A DNA stretch of 64,000 nucleotides. Source: DATFDN01 sp963762525. Its GTDB lineage: Bacteria > Pseudomonadota > Alphaproteobacteria > Acetobacterales > Acetobacteraceae. Of the stretch, positions 45,955-54,729 are shown piece after piece; position 1 is the first letter of the stretch, and each line of letters starts with the position of its first letter. Made by a program: the position numbers and the translations under genes. The stretch is from the NCBI GenBank assembly GCA_963762525.1, contig CAVXKT010000003.1, forward strand, positions 62,001 to 126,000, read 5' to 3'. The notes under the pieces are model-generated. The model saw nothing but the letters and a program-made list of their open reading frames with translations. It was not told the DNA's origin and searched no databases.

Positions 45955-46661
45955 GCGGCGCGGGCTTGCGGGCTGCGCGCCGCGAGGCTGGAGCCGCGCC
46001 GCGCCGCCACCAGATCGGCGGCGATCGCGAGGCCGATCTCCGGCGCCGTCACCGCCGCCAGATCGAGCCCCACCGGGCCGCGAATGCGCGAGAGCGCCGC
46101 ATCGTCGTGGCCGAGCGCGCGCAGGCGCGTAAGGCGCGCCGCATGGGTGCGCCGCGAGCCGAGCGCGCCGATGTAGAAGGAATCGGAGCGAAGCGCGCGG
46201 TCGAGCGCGGGATCGTCGAGCTTGGGATCGTGCGTAAGCGTCACCACGGCGGTTCGCGAGTCCGGGCGCAATTCATCCATCGCCTCGTCCGGCCAATCGG
46301 TGCGGATCGTCACGTCGGGAAATCGCTCGTCGGAGGCGAAGGCGCGGCGCGGATCGACCACGGTGACGGCGAAGCCGACGCCGGAGGCGAACGGCACCAG
46401 GGCCTGGGCGATGTGGACGGCGCCCACCACGATCAGCCGCAGCGGCGGGTTGTGCGCTTGCAGGAACCAGGCGGCACCGTCGGCTTGCACCGTGCGGCTT
46501 TCGTCGTCGCGCAACGCCGACGCAGCGGCCTCGTTCAGCCCCGGGTCGAGCGAGGAATTGGGCAGCAGGTGCTGCGCGCCGTCGCTCAGGCGCGTGGCCA
46601 GCACCACGGGGCGTTTGGCCTCGCGCGCCCGGGCGAGCGCGGCGAGGGTCTCGGGCGTCAC
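45951..46661 (-). CDS. xdhC: XdhC/CoxF family protein (Rossmann domain)
   Basis: A 236-residue protein with a C-terminal XdhC Rossmann domain: LIVVGAVHIAQALVPFA, VVDPRRAFASDERFP, VTLTHDPKLDDPAL and YIGALGSRRTHAARL. XdhC proteins bind molybdenum cofactor and promote its sulfuration and insertion into xanthine-dehydrogenase-family enzymes. GTG start overlaps the coxI stop; its own stop overlaps the moeA/mocA fusion. Confidence 0.88.
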   Translation of the reverse strand: MTPETLAALARAREAKRPVVLATRLSDGAQHLLPNSSLDPGLNEAAASALRDDESRTVQADGAAWFLQAHNPPLRLIVVGAVHIAQALVPFASGVGFAVTVVDPRRAFASDERFPDVTIRTDWPDEAMDELRPDSRTAVVTLTHDPKLDDPALDRALRSDSFYIGALGSRRTHAARLTRLRALGHDDAALSRIRGPVGLDLAAVTAPEIGLAIAADLVAARRGSSLAARSPQARAA

Positions 46662-46996
46662 GTCAGCTTCTCCACGAACACCTTCACCTTGCCGCCGCAG
46701 GCGAGGCCCACCTCCCAGGCGCGCTCATTGGTGACGCCGAAATCGAGAAGCTGCGGGCTGCCGCTGGCGATGGTCCGCATCGCCGCGTCGGCGACCGCGC
46801 CCTCGATGCAGCCGCCGGAGACCGATCCGGCCATCTTGCCCGAGCGCGTCACCGCCATCTGACTGCCGGCGGGGCGGGGCGAGCTGCCCCAGGTCTCGGT
46901 CACGGTGGCGAGCGCCACATCCTCCCCGGCGGCTCGCCAGGCCGCGGCGCTGGCCAGCACATCCTCGGTCTCTCCCAACGAACTATAACTGCTCAT
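46658..46996 (-). CDS. coxI: XdhC/CoxI family protein, N-terminal domain
   Basis: A 112-residue XdhC_CoxI domain: ALATVTETWGSSPRPAGSQM, GSVSGGCIEGAVADAAM and GLACGGKVKVFVE carry the conserved GC and CGG blocks. It is encoded separately from the Rossmann part in the next gene, as in cox clusters, and overlaps both neighbours by 4 nt. Confidence 0.87.
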   Translation of the reverse strand: MSSYSSLGETEDVLASAAAWRAAGEDVALATVTETWGSSPRPAGSQMAVTRSGKMAGSVSGGCIEGAVADAAMRTIASGSPQLLDFGVTNERAWEVGLACGGKVKVFVEKLT

Positions 46997-48177
46997 GCGG
47001 CGCTCCTGTCGATGGCGGGGCGGGATGCTGCGGAACGGGACAGCAGATCGACCAACGAGGCCAGGCTGGCCAGGTTATGCACCGGCCGGAACTCGTCCAC
47101 ATGCGGCAGCATCGCCCGGATGCCCTGTGATTTTGGCTCGAACCCCTCCCAGCGCAACAGCGGATTGAGCCAGATCAGCCGCCGGCAGGAGCGATGCAGC
47201 CGATCCATGCTGACGGCGAGGGGTGGGCCGGGATCGGCCGGATCGGGGCGGTCCAGCCCGTCGGTGATGAGCAGCACGATCGCGCCCTGACCGAGCACGC
47301 GGCGCGCCCAGCGCCGGTTGAACGCCGCCAGCGCCGCGCCGATGCGCGTCCCGCCCGACCAGTCCGGGACGATGTGCGCCACCATCTGAAACGCCACCTC
47401 GGGGTCGCGGTGACGGAGCTGGCGGGTGACGTTGGAGAGCCTGGTTCCGAACAGGAAGGCGTGGACGCGGTCGCGGTCATTCGTCACCGCGTGCAGGAAA
47501 TGCAACAAGATCTGAGCGTAGCGCGACATCGATCCGGAGATGTCGCAGAGCACCACCAAAGGCGGCGGGCGGGTGATGCGGCGGCTGCGGGCGATGTCGA
47601 AAATCTCGCCGCCCTGACGCAAGCTCGCGCGGATGGTGCGGCGCAGGTCGAAGGCGGGGCCGAGCGGGTCGGGGCGCAGGCGGCGCGTCTTCTGATGCTG
47701 CAAAGGCAGCACGAGGCGCCTGATCGCGCGCTTGGCGGCGGCGATCTCGTCGGCCGCCATCGCCTCGAAATCCATCGTTTGCAGCCGTTCCGTGGCGCTG
47801 GCGGTGAGCGCCACATCGACGCGCTGTTCTTCCTGCGGGCGCCGGTCGCGCGGATGGAAGGCTTCGGCAACGCGCCGGCTCGCGGGCGGCGGCTTCTCGC
47901 GCTTGACCTCTTTCTGCGCATCGCGCAACGCCCCGGCGGCCTGCTGATAGGCAACGGCGGGATCGCGCCAAAACAGCGCGAAGGCGGCATCGAACACCTC
48001 CCGGTGCTCGCGGCGGTGGGTCATGACGGCACGAAGCGCCGACTGCGCCTCGGCACGGTCGCCGAGATCGATGAGGCTGAGCGCGCGCTGCGCCGCCACC
48101 GCCTCCGACGGCCCCACGGGCAGCCCGGCCCGGCGCAACAGGCGGGCGAAATGCATGACGTTGGCGGCGAGGGTCAT
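46993..48177 (-). CDS. coxE: VWA domain protein, CoxE-like
   Basis: A 394-residue protein. The VWA domain carries the MIDAS motif CDISGSMSRYA, with the second element SGGTRIGAAL and third LLITDGLDR. With the MoxR ATPase CoxD it remodels the CuSMo active site of CO dehydrogenase. In most clusters coxE follows coxD directly; here 5.6 kb separates them. Its ATG overlaps the vapC stop by 4 nt. Confidence 0.88.
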   Translation of the reverse strand: MTLAANVMHFARLLRRAGLPVGPSEAVAAQRALSLIDLGDRAEAQSALRAVMTHRREHREVFDAAFALFWRDPAVAYQQAAGALRDAQKEVKREKPPPASRRVAEAFHPRDRRPQEEQRVDVALTASATERLQTMDFEAMAADEIAAAKRAIRRLVLPLQHQKTRRLRPDPLGPAFDLRRTIRASLRQGGEIFDIARSRRITRPPPLVVLCDISGSMSRYAQILLHFLHAVTNDRDRVHAFLFGTRLSNVTRQLRHRDPEVAFQMVAHIVPDWSGGTRIGAALAAFNRRWARRVLGQGAIVLLITDGLDRPDPADPGPPLAVSMDRLHRSCRRLIWLNPLLRWEGFEPKSQGIRAMLPHVDEFRPVHNLASLASLVDLLSRSAASRPAIDRSAA

Positions 48178-48602
48178 GGCGGAGACAGTCGGCTAACGGG
48201 TTGAGCGAGGCTCGCGAGCGCCGGCTCGCTCGCCATACGCCTTAAAAGCTCCCCGTCGTCGCTGACGAGCGGAATGCGGCGCGCCTCGGCGAGGGCGACA
48301 TAGAGCGCGTCATACATTGTGATCCGAAGCCGGATCGCGAGGTTCAGCGCCGCTTCGATCAGCTCGGGCAGGAGCACGACCGTCACCGGAGCGTCGATCA
48401 GCATTCGCGCGCAGCTCACTGCCAGCTCGGCGGATAATTGTCCGCGATACACCCGCTTCCAGACGCCATTCACGGCTTCGGCCTGCCAATGCGCCGGGGC
48501 GCACAAGACCGGACCCGCAAGCAACGTGGCCGCTCGTTCGCTAAAGGGCTCCGGGACGACCCACTTGATCGCTACTGATGCGTCAACGACCGCTGCGTTC
48601 AC
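48174..48602 (-). CDS. vapC: Type II toxin VapC (PIN domain)
   Basis: A 142-residue PIN-domain nuclease: VDASVAIKWVVPE supplies the first Asp and the Glu, AVNGVWKRV the second acidic region, and TMYDALYVALAEA plus VSDDGELLRR the last Asp residues. Such toxins cleave tRNA or rRNA. It overlaps the antitoxin gene by 4 nt upstream and the coxE start by 4 nt downstream. Confidence 0.88.
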   Translation of the reverse strand: MNAAVVDASVAIKWVVPEPFSERAATLLAGPVLCAPAHWQAEAVNGVWKRVYRGQLSAELAVSCARMLIDAPVTVVLLPELIEAALNLAIRLRITMYDALYVALAEARRIPLVSDDGELLRRMASEPALASLAQPVSRLSPP

Positions 48603-48850
48603 GGATCGGGGAAATAGCTGTAGTCCCGGTCCCGATCCTCGCGGATGAGATCGGTGCTGTTCAGCGTGCTCGGAGGTATCTCCGCTCGCAGACGCGCGGC
48701 GCGCTCGGCAAAGGTCTCCTCATGGACCCCGAGCGTGTCCTCCAGAATGGCCCGATGCTCAGCTTCGACCGAGCGGCCGTTGCGCCGGGCACGTTCCTTG
48801 AGCGAGCGGATAATACGATCGTTCAATCCCCGGACGAGCAACTGGCCCAC
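48599..48850 (-). CDS. FitA-like ribbon-helix-helix antitoxin
   Basis: GTG at 48850 has aagggg six nt upstream and gives MGQLLVRGLNDRIIRSLKER, then NGRSVEAEHRAILEDTL, the RHH/FitA antitoxin pattern. The tail DLIREDRDRDYSYFP would bind VapC. An ATG at 48877 is an alternative start. The complex normally represses its own operon. The stop overlaps vapC (ATGA). Confidence 0.82.
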   Translation of the reverse strand: MGQLLVRGLNDRIIRSLKERARRNGRSVEAEHRAILEDTLGVHEETFAERAARLRAEIPPSTLNSTDLIREDRDRDYSYFPDP

Positions 48851-48904
48851 TGGCGGCCCCTTGGATGCAATCACCATATGATAGCACTCCGGCAGAGGCC
48901 GCAA

Positions 48905-49241
48905 GTGGCGCCCCGGTTATGACTTAGTTTGAATGTCGGCTTCCGACCTATGTCGGACATTCATTCGAGAGACTTAATGACAGGTGCTGGCCGAGAGCGG
49001 AACGGCTGCTTTGAAGTGTGCAACGTCGACAAGCAGACGTTCGTTCATGGAGATCGCCAAAGGCAGGTTTGACTCTTCGCGGCCATTCGGCGCCGCAAGC
49101 ATCTGCGAACACCCGTGGTCTTCTGGTCGGCCGCCCACGCTTCGCGGGAGAACCCGGGCGCGTACCTCAAAATACAGGATCTGCTACCTCGTCTGGGCTC
49201 CTGCGCTGCCGGGTCCACATGTTGGCTCGGGTACGGTGCGT
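48905..49241. other. Intergenic stretch with a hairpin
   Basis: No gene is supported in this 337-nt stretch, which looks less G+C-rich than its surroundings. A hairpin at 48931-48962 combines tccgac-ctat-gtcgga with an outer gaatg/cattc pair. It lies 5' of the FitA/VapC operon and could be its operator or a convergent terminator for the AraC gene. Confidence 0.3.
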
Positions 49242-50273
49242 TTACCGTAATGGCCCCTCTTGGGGCCCAAGCATGGCTCCGGCCAATCCAGCGCGCCACT
49301 CGAGTGGCGATGCCCCTGCCATTCGACGAAACGCGTGGCTGAATACGCTGGTGTCCGCATAGCCCAATGCGGTGGCGATGCCGGTGATGTCAATGCGGGT
49401 GCCAAGGAGCAACTGCCGTGCGACCTCGAAGCGCGCTTCGTTCAGCAGCTCGCGGAACGTTATGCCCTCCGCCTTCAGGTGGCGATTCAGCGTCCGCGGA
49501 TGCATCGTCAGGCAGTGTGCTACCGCCGCCAAGGTGAAGTCGCCGAACAAGACGCGGGGGCGAAGGATCCGAACGACCTGGTCGGTGACATTGGGCTGGG
49601 CGACCGACCAGTATCTCGCGACCGATGCTTCCAGGATCGCGCGTTGGCGCGGATCGGCACCGGGCACTGGACATTCGAGCTTGCTGGCGGAGAAGACGAG
49701 GGCCGACTGCTCGGCATCGAACCGGACGGGAACGCGAAAGAAACGGCGATACGGCCGAACATCGGCTGGAGACTTGTGGGACAAGAGTACTTCGTCGGGC
49801 AAGGCGCCGCACAGTTCCCGCATCATGTTGAATCCGACCGCGATCGCTCCGTCGCAGAACTGGTCGATGCCCTCGGTTCCCCGTTGGTGGATCGCATAGC
49901 CGGCCCAGGCCACGCCGTCGCGCACCACCAGGTACGGCACGCCACCCCGGACATAGCGCGGCTGGTTGTCGACAAGGTCCTGGACGGCCCGGCCCCAGCT
50001 TGGTGCGTTCCTCATCAAACCACCGACGAGACCGAGGCTTCTGGTGTCGTTCCGCTGCCCGAGCAGAAGGCCAAAATGTGCGCATCCGGTAGGCATCGCG
50101 CCGGCCTGTAGCAGCTTGCCCGCCAGGGTGAAGGGGATCAAATTCTCGGGATCGTCGAGCACGCTGAGTTCAAGCCCGACGCCCGCTACCACCTCGGCGG
50201 GATCGATGCCGAACTCTCGAAGGAGCGGGGGCACCTCGGCAAATGCCCCAACACGCTGTTGCCCTTCCGGCAT
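49242..50273 (-). CDS. AraC family transcriptional regulator
   Basis: A 343-residue regulator with an N-terminal Arabinose_bd-type (OruR/ArgR-like) sensor domain (RSLGLVGGLMRNAPSWGRAV, FNMMRELCG) and a C-terminal double helix-turn-helix (FTLAAVAHCLTMHPRTLNRH, ITGIATALGYADTSVFSHAF). It is divergent from the VOC-BKACE-CMD genes with about 200 nt between, so it probably controls them and itself. Confidence 0.87.
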   Translation of the reverse strand: MPEGQQRVGAFAEVPPLLREFGIDPAEVVAGVGLELSVLDDPENLIPFTLAGKLLQAGAMPTGCAHFGLLLGQRNDTRSLGLVGGLMRNAPSWGRAVQDLVDNQPRYVRGGVPYLVVRDGVAWAGYAIHQRGTEGIDQFCDGAIAVGFNMMRELCGALPDEVLLSHKSPADVRPYRRFFRVPVRFDAEQSALVFSASKLECPVPGADPRQRAILEASVARYWSVAQPNVTDQVVRILRPRVLFGDFTLAAVAHCLTMHPRTLNRHLKAEGITFRELLNEARFEVARQLLLGTRIDITGIATALGYADTSVFSHAFRRMAGASPLEWRAGLAGAMLGPQEGPLR

Positions 50274-50490
50274 GTCCTGTCACGTCTCCCGCACGGCTGT
50301 CAGGCGCTCGGTTGGGCTGAGGCGACGCTGCGCCACCAAAGCGTAACACTGAGTTCGCCGCGCCTGTCGCAAAGTCACAAGCGCCCCGCCAGTCTGCTGT
50401 GTTTAGTGCTGTTGGCCGACCGTCGGTCAAGCTGGTCGACTGACTGGGTCCTTCGGGGCGAGCCACAATAGAGTGCAGGGAGTGCGAGCG

Positions 50491-50880
50491 TTGACCGGAT
50501 CTGTGACGCATTTCGAGATCTACGGCGAAGAGCCGGCGACGCTGGCGGAGTTTTACCGCCAACTGTTCGGTTGGCAGTTTGAACGCGCGCCGGGCTTGGA
50601 CTACTGGCGGATCGAGACCGGAGCGAGGCCCGAGCCCGGCTTCGTCGGCGGCCTGACGTATCGCCCGATCGCCGGCACGCGCGGCTGGATGCACTACGTG
50701 CATGTCGCGCTGCTCGATGACGCGATTGCCAAGGCCGAGCGGCTCGGCGCGGCTGTGCTGCGGCCCAAGACCGCTGTCCCGAAGACGGCCTGGTATGCTG
50801 TCCTCGCCGACCCCGAGGGCAACATGTTCGCCATCTACCAGGCGGACCCTGCGGCATTTCCGCCGCCGGGGCCGGATTGA
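50491..50880 (+). CDS. VOC family protein (glyoxalase/bleomycin-resistance fold)
   Basis: A 129-residue VOC protein: VTHFEIYGEEPATLAEFYRQ, FGWQFERAPGLDYW and YAVLADPEGNMFAIYQ, with metal-ligand positions His, Glu and Glu. TTG at 50491 has gggag 8 nt upstream; a GTG at 50473 would add six residues. It is the first gene downstream of the AraC regulator. Confidence 0.8.
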   Translation: MTGSVTHFEIYGEEPATLAEFYRQLFGWQFERAPGLDYWRIETGARPEPGFVGGLTYRPIAGTRGWMHYVHVALLDDAIAKAERLGAAVLRPKTAVPKTAWYAVLADPEGNMFAIYQADPAAFPPPGPD

Positions 50881-51025
50881 CGCGACGGGGATGAGACGAC
50901 CACGGCTGCAGCGTCAGGCCGGCGCGTTGGCTGCTGTCGACGACGATACTGAAGCGCCCGATGTCATAACGCAGAGGAGACCGCGGCGATGTACCTAGAC
51001 AGACGACTCGATCCTACCGGAGAAC

Positions 51026-52156
51026 ATGGCGCCGTTGATCATCACGGCGGCACCGTTCGGCCCGCAATGGCTACCGGGGGACGCCGATATACCTGTCACT
51101 TGGACGGAGCAGGTTCAGACGGCGGTGGATTGCTGGAATGCCGGCGCCACCATGCTGCATGTCCACGTGCGCAACCCCGCGACCGGCAAGGGTTCGATCG
51201 ACTTCGACCAGTACAACTACTTCCTCGGACTCCTGAGGAAGGCCGTCCCGGATATGATCCTGCAGGTCGGCGGATCGATCTCGTTCTCGCCGAAGACCGA
51301 GGACGGGAAGGCGAAGTGGCTGGACTACGACACGAGACACATGTTGACTGAACTCGACCCGAGGCCCGAGTTCGTCACCGTCTCAACTGGCACGACGCTG
51401 TGGGATGTGATCTCAATGATGAGCAAGGAGGACGTCAGGGGAACTCACCTTGAGGATCCCAAGGTGCAGGCGGCCTGGGCCGGAATGGTGGTCGACTCCA
51501 CCCCGGCCTTCTATCTCGAGCACCTGAAGCGACTCCGCAAGAACGGCATCCAGCCCTATTTCGTTCCGGCACACATCCATCAGCTCGAGATCATCGAGCG
51601 CCTGATCCGTGCGGGCGTCTACATGGGGCCGCTGAACATGGCGATCGCAGGCTACGGCGGCGGCACGCTTGGCCGCAATCCGTTCCACTGGATGGAGTTT
51701 CTTCGCAACATACCGCAGGGCGCCGTCGCGACCTTCTGGTCCAGCATGCGGGGGGCAATCTCGCTGTCCGCGATGGCCCTTGTACTCGGGCAGCATATCC
51801 GGGTCGGCAACGAGGACAATATTTGGGGTGCGAATCGCGAACGTGCTACCTCGGTCAAGCAGATCGAGGGGGTGGTACGCATCTGCAAGGAGTTCGGCCG
51901 CAAGGTGGCAACTGCCGACGAGGCACGCAAGATCATGAAGGTCGGCGTATGGTACAACAGCGTCGATGAAACGCTGCAGCACCTCGGCCTGCCGCCGAAC
52001 CCCACGAGCCACAACCCCGGCTTCCAGGTCTGGGAAACGGACGGCAAGCTGAAGACCGGCGTGGTCGGCAGCGACTCGCACCCGATCGCCTACTGCATGG
52101 TGCCGCCGGACCAGACCGGCGCCGTGGAAACCAAGATGAGTGCGCACGTGCTGTAA
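51026..52156 (+). CDS. 3-keto acid cleavage enzyme (BKACE, DUF849)
   Basis: A 376-residue TIM-barrel enzyme: LIITAAPFGPQW, TMLHVHVRNPATGKGSID with the zinc HxH, ILQVGGSISFSP and EFVTVSTGT. BKACE enzymes condense a beta-keto acid with acetyl-CoA to give acetoacetate or acetoacetyl-CoA and a new CoA ester, for example in lysine fermentation and carnitine breakdown. It is longer than the usual 270-310 residues owing to the C-terminal segment after WGANRERATSVKQIEG. Substrate unknown. Confidence 0.85.
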   Translation: MAPLIITAAPFGPQWLPGDADIPVTWTEQVQTAVDCWNAGATMLHVHVRNPATGKGSIDFDQYNYFLGLLRKAVPDMILQVGGSISFSPKTEDGKAKWLDYDTRHMLTELDPRPEFVTVSTGTTLWDVISMMSKEDVRGTHLEDPKVQAAWAGMVVDSTPAFYLEHLKRLRKNGIQPYFVPAHIHQLEIIERLIRAGVYMGPLNMAIAGYGGGTLGRNPFHWMEFLRNIPQGAVATFWSSMRGAISLSAMALVLGQHIRVGNEDNIWGANRERATSVKQIEGVVRICKEFGRKVATADEARKIMKVGVWYNSVDETLQHLGLPPNPTSHNPGFQVWETDGKLKTGVVGSDSHPIAYCMVPPDQTGAVETKMSAHVL

Positions 52157-52243
52157 TCAGGGCATCCAGCATCTACGAGTCCCGCTCCCATCCGGGGGCG
52201 GGACCCGCCAACCGGGCGTGCAATCACGAGATGCGAGGTTGAA

Positions 52244-52980
52244 ATGACCGAGCCAAGCAACGCGGCGCCACCGCTATCCGGCGCCGCCGGGCCATGGGAC
52301 GCGGCCCTGGAACACTTGCGCGCCTGGGACCCGGCGTGGGCTGCGACATGCCTGAGGATGACCACGAACCCCTGGGTCACAGGGGTTCTGCCGCGCAAGT
52401 TCATCGAGCTGGTCAGTGTCGGTTTGAACGCCGCCTGCACGAACCTCAATGCCGACGGCACCCGACACCACATCGGCGCCGCGCTCGACGCAGGAGCGAC
52501 CCGAGAAGAGATTCTTCGGTCCTCAAGTGCGGGGTTCTGATGTCGATCCATTCCTGCAGCCTCGGCGCGCCGATTTTGCTGGAGGAAGCGAAAGCCGCGG
52601 GCATGGCGCCGGCGCCTAAGCCTGTGGCAAGCACGCCAGCCTGCGACGCGATGCGGGCGGTCGGACAGTGGAATACCGCATGGGATCCGTTCTTCGAGCT
52701 CGATCCGCAGTGGACCGATGAGTTCTTTGCGACTGCGATCCCCATGTATAAGGGCGGCGTGATGCCGCCCAAGGAGATCGAGCTTCTGAGCATCGCGCTC
52801 GATGCCTCATATACGCATATGTACGTGCCCGGTACGCGCCGCCACATCAAAGCAGCCCTCAGGGCCGGGGCGACCATGGAAGAGATCATGGAGGTGCTGA
52901 AGCTCTGCGTCGTCCAAGGTGTGCAAGCGTGCAATCTCGGCGTACCAATTCTCGCCGAGGAACTCGCCGCTCGTACCTGA
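52244..52980 (+). CDS. Double-domain carboxymuconolactone decarboxylase-like protein, one frame break
   Basis: Two CMD/AhpD-like helical domains in one polypeptide of about 245 residues. Domain 1 has FIELVSVGLNAACTNLNADG and HHIGAALDAGATREEIL. A one-base loss near 52515 (cttcggtcctc, restored EILRVLKCGVLMSIHSC) precedes domain 2 with EIELLSIALDASYTHMYVPG and HIKAALRAGATMEEIMEVLK. The CxxC of AhpD is absent. It follows BKACE by 87 nt and likely shares its operon. Confidence 0.8.
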
Positions 52981-53018
52981 TTTCTCCCCGCGAGCTGGTC
53001 ACGAAAGGAGAGCGGACC

Positions 53019-53600
53019 ATGCAGGAAACTCCCGCCGGGCGCGTTGCTACCACCGAAGCGCACCCATCGGCCAAAACAACCGGATCATCCAGCCGCAGTA
53101 TGAAGGACAGGCTCCTGCACGAGGCTACAAGGTTTGGCCTGATGTTTGTCTACCTGTGGCTGGTGTTCGGCCTGTTCGTATTGTTCGAGCGAATCATTCG
53201 GGGCCAGATGGGTCTTGGCTATCAGCCGCAGGGCTTCGCGCTGATCAATGCGCTCGTGCTCGCGAAGGTGATGTTAGTCGTGGAGGACTTGAAGCTCGAC
53301 CGCGGGATGCGCGCGCAGCCGATTGCGGTTGCGGGGCTGGCCGAGGCGTTCCTGTTCGCGATCGTCTTCATCGTCTTCCACGTTCTTGAAAGTCTTGTCG
53401 TGGGACTTCTGCACGGATCAACCCTCGCGGGCAGCGTGCCAGTCTTTGGTGGCGGCGGCTTTGCAGGCCTGGTGACCGTCGCGGCCATCTTGTTCGTCGT
53501 GCTCATCCCCTATTTCGCGTTTCGGGATATCGGCAAAGCACTCGGACCGGGCGAGTTGCGCAGGTTGTTGTTCTCACGCCCGGCCCGCGCAGGCACGTAG
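53019..53600 (+). CDS. Multi-pass membrane protein of unknown function
   Basis: A 193-residue protein with a 30-residue polar N-terminus and four hydrophobic helices (FGLMFVYLWLVFGLFVLFE, FALINALVLAKVMLVVED, AEAFLFAIVFIVFHVLESL and LVTVAAILFVVLIPYFAF). ATG is preceded by aaaggag. No family is recognised. It is last in the AraC-linked group; codon use looks less G+C-rich than the cox genes. Confidence 0.7.
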   Translation: MQETPAGRVATTEAHPSAKTTGSSSRSMKDRLLHEATRFGLMFVYLWLVFGLFVLFERIIRGQMGLGYQPQGFALINALVLAKVMLVVEDLKLDRGMRAQPIAVAGLAEAFLFAIVFIVFHVLESLVVGLLHGSTLAGSVPVFGGGGFAGLVTVAAILFVVLIPYFAFRDIGKALGPGELRRLLFSRPARAGT

Positions 53601-53838
53601 CAGCGCACGCCGGCGGCGCAGTCGGCATTCTCGTGCGCGATGGGCCCCGGATTTTGATTTTCACCCATGACTGCCGGAAGAACGTTGCCGGCGCTTATGT
53701 CCGTTTTGGAGATGATCCATCTCGCAGTTGGAGCGGCTGCAATGGGCGCATATCGGACTTCTGGCTGCAGGCCTCCTGCGCTCGCTTTCCGCCCTTTGCG
53801 GTCAAACTGAGAACGACCCGAGTCCGCCTTCCGCACCC

Positions 53839-54729
53839 CTATGCCGCCGCCTCCCTTGCCTCCGCGACCAGCTTCGCCGCCTCGGCGCCGCGCATTTTGG
53901 CGATGTCGTCCTGGTATTTCAGCAGCACGCCGAGGGTCTGCTCCACCACGCGCGGCTCCAGCTCGGTCTGGTCGAGCGCGCGGAGTGCGGCCGCCCAGTC
54001 GATGGTCTCGGCGACGCCGGGCAGCTTGAACAGCTCCTCGCCGCGCAGCCGCTGCACGAAGGCGACCACTTGCGCCGACAGCATCGCCGGGATGCCGGGC
54101 GCCTTGGCGGCCAGGATCGCCCGCTCGCGCTCGGCGCTCGGATAATCGACCCAGTGATAGAGGCAGCGGCGGCGGATGGCGTCGTGCACCTCGCGGGTGC
54201 GGTTCGAGGTCAGCACCACCACGGGCGGCGTGGCGGCGCGGATCGTCCCCAGCTCGGGAATGCTGAGCTGGAAATCCGCGAGCAATTCCAGCAGGAACGC
54301 CTCGAACGGCTCGTCGGCGCGGTCGAGCTCGTCGATCAGCAGCACCGCCGGCGGCAGGCCCGGGTCGATGGCCGACAGCAGCGGCCGGCGTTGCAGGAAC
54401 TCGCTCGCGTAGATGTCGCGCCCCAGCCGGGCGCGGTCGACCTCGCCCGCCGCCTCGGCCAGGCGGATCGCCATCAACTGCCTCGCGTGGTCCCACTCGT
54501 AGGCGGCGGCGGCCAAATCCATGCCGTCATAGCATTGCAGCCGCACCAGCCGCCGCCCGAGGCCGGAGGCGAGCACTTTCGCGACCTCGGTCTTGCCGGT
54601 CCCCGGTTCGCCTTCCAGCAGCAACGGCCGGTGCATCGCCAGCGCTAGATGCACGGTGGTCGCCAGCTCGCGCTCGGCGATATAGCCCCCGGCGGCAAGC
54701 AGGCGCGCGGTGTCGGCGACCGAGGCCAC
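53839..54729 (-). CDS. coxD: MoxR-type AAA+ ATPase, CoxD-like
   Basis: A 296-residue ATPase: Walker A LLEGEPGTGKTE, Walker B PAVLLIDELDRAD, sensor region VLTSNRTREVHDAIRRRCLY and the YPSAERER block of the MoxR family. CoxD acts with CoxE in assembling the Cu-S-Mo site of aerobic CO dehydrogenase. GTG at 54729 overlaps the coxG stop by 1 nt (TAGTG). Downstream, the usual coxE partner is replaced by a foreign-looking 5.6-kb segment. Confidence 0.88.
   Translation of the reverse strand: MASVADTARLLAAGGYIAERELATTVHLALAMHRPLLLEGEPGTGKTEVAKVLASGLGRRLVRLQCYDGMDLAAAAYEWDHARQLMAIRLAEAAGEVDRARLGRDIYASEFLQRRPLLSAIDPGLPPAVLLIDELDRADEPFEAFLLELLADFQLSIPELGTIRAATPPVVVLTSNRTREVHDAIRRRCLYHWVDYPSAERERAILAAKAPGIPAMLSAQVVAFVQRLRGEELFKLPGVAETIDWAAALRALDQTELEPRVVEQTLGVLLKYQDDIAKMRGAEAAKLVAEAREAAA

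Noticed and set aside
47194..48204. 336-residue plus-strand frame across coxE
   Set aside because: Antisense to CoxE with its VWA motifs; composition is His/Gln/Arg-rich shadow and no family is seen.
53601..53838. Gene between the membrane protein and coxD
   Set aside because: No frame has a ribosome site or recognisable motif; the 238 nt probably contain the cassette/cox junction only.
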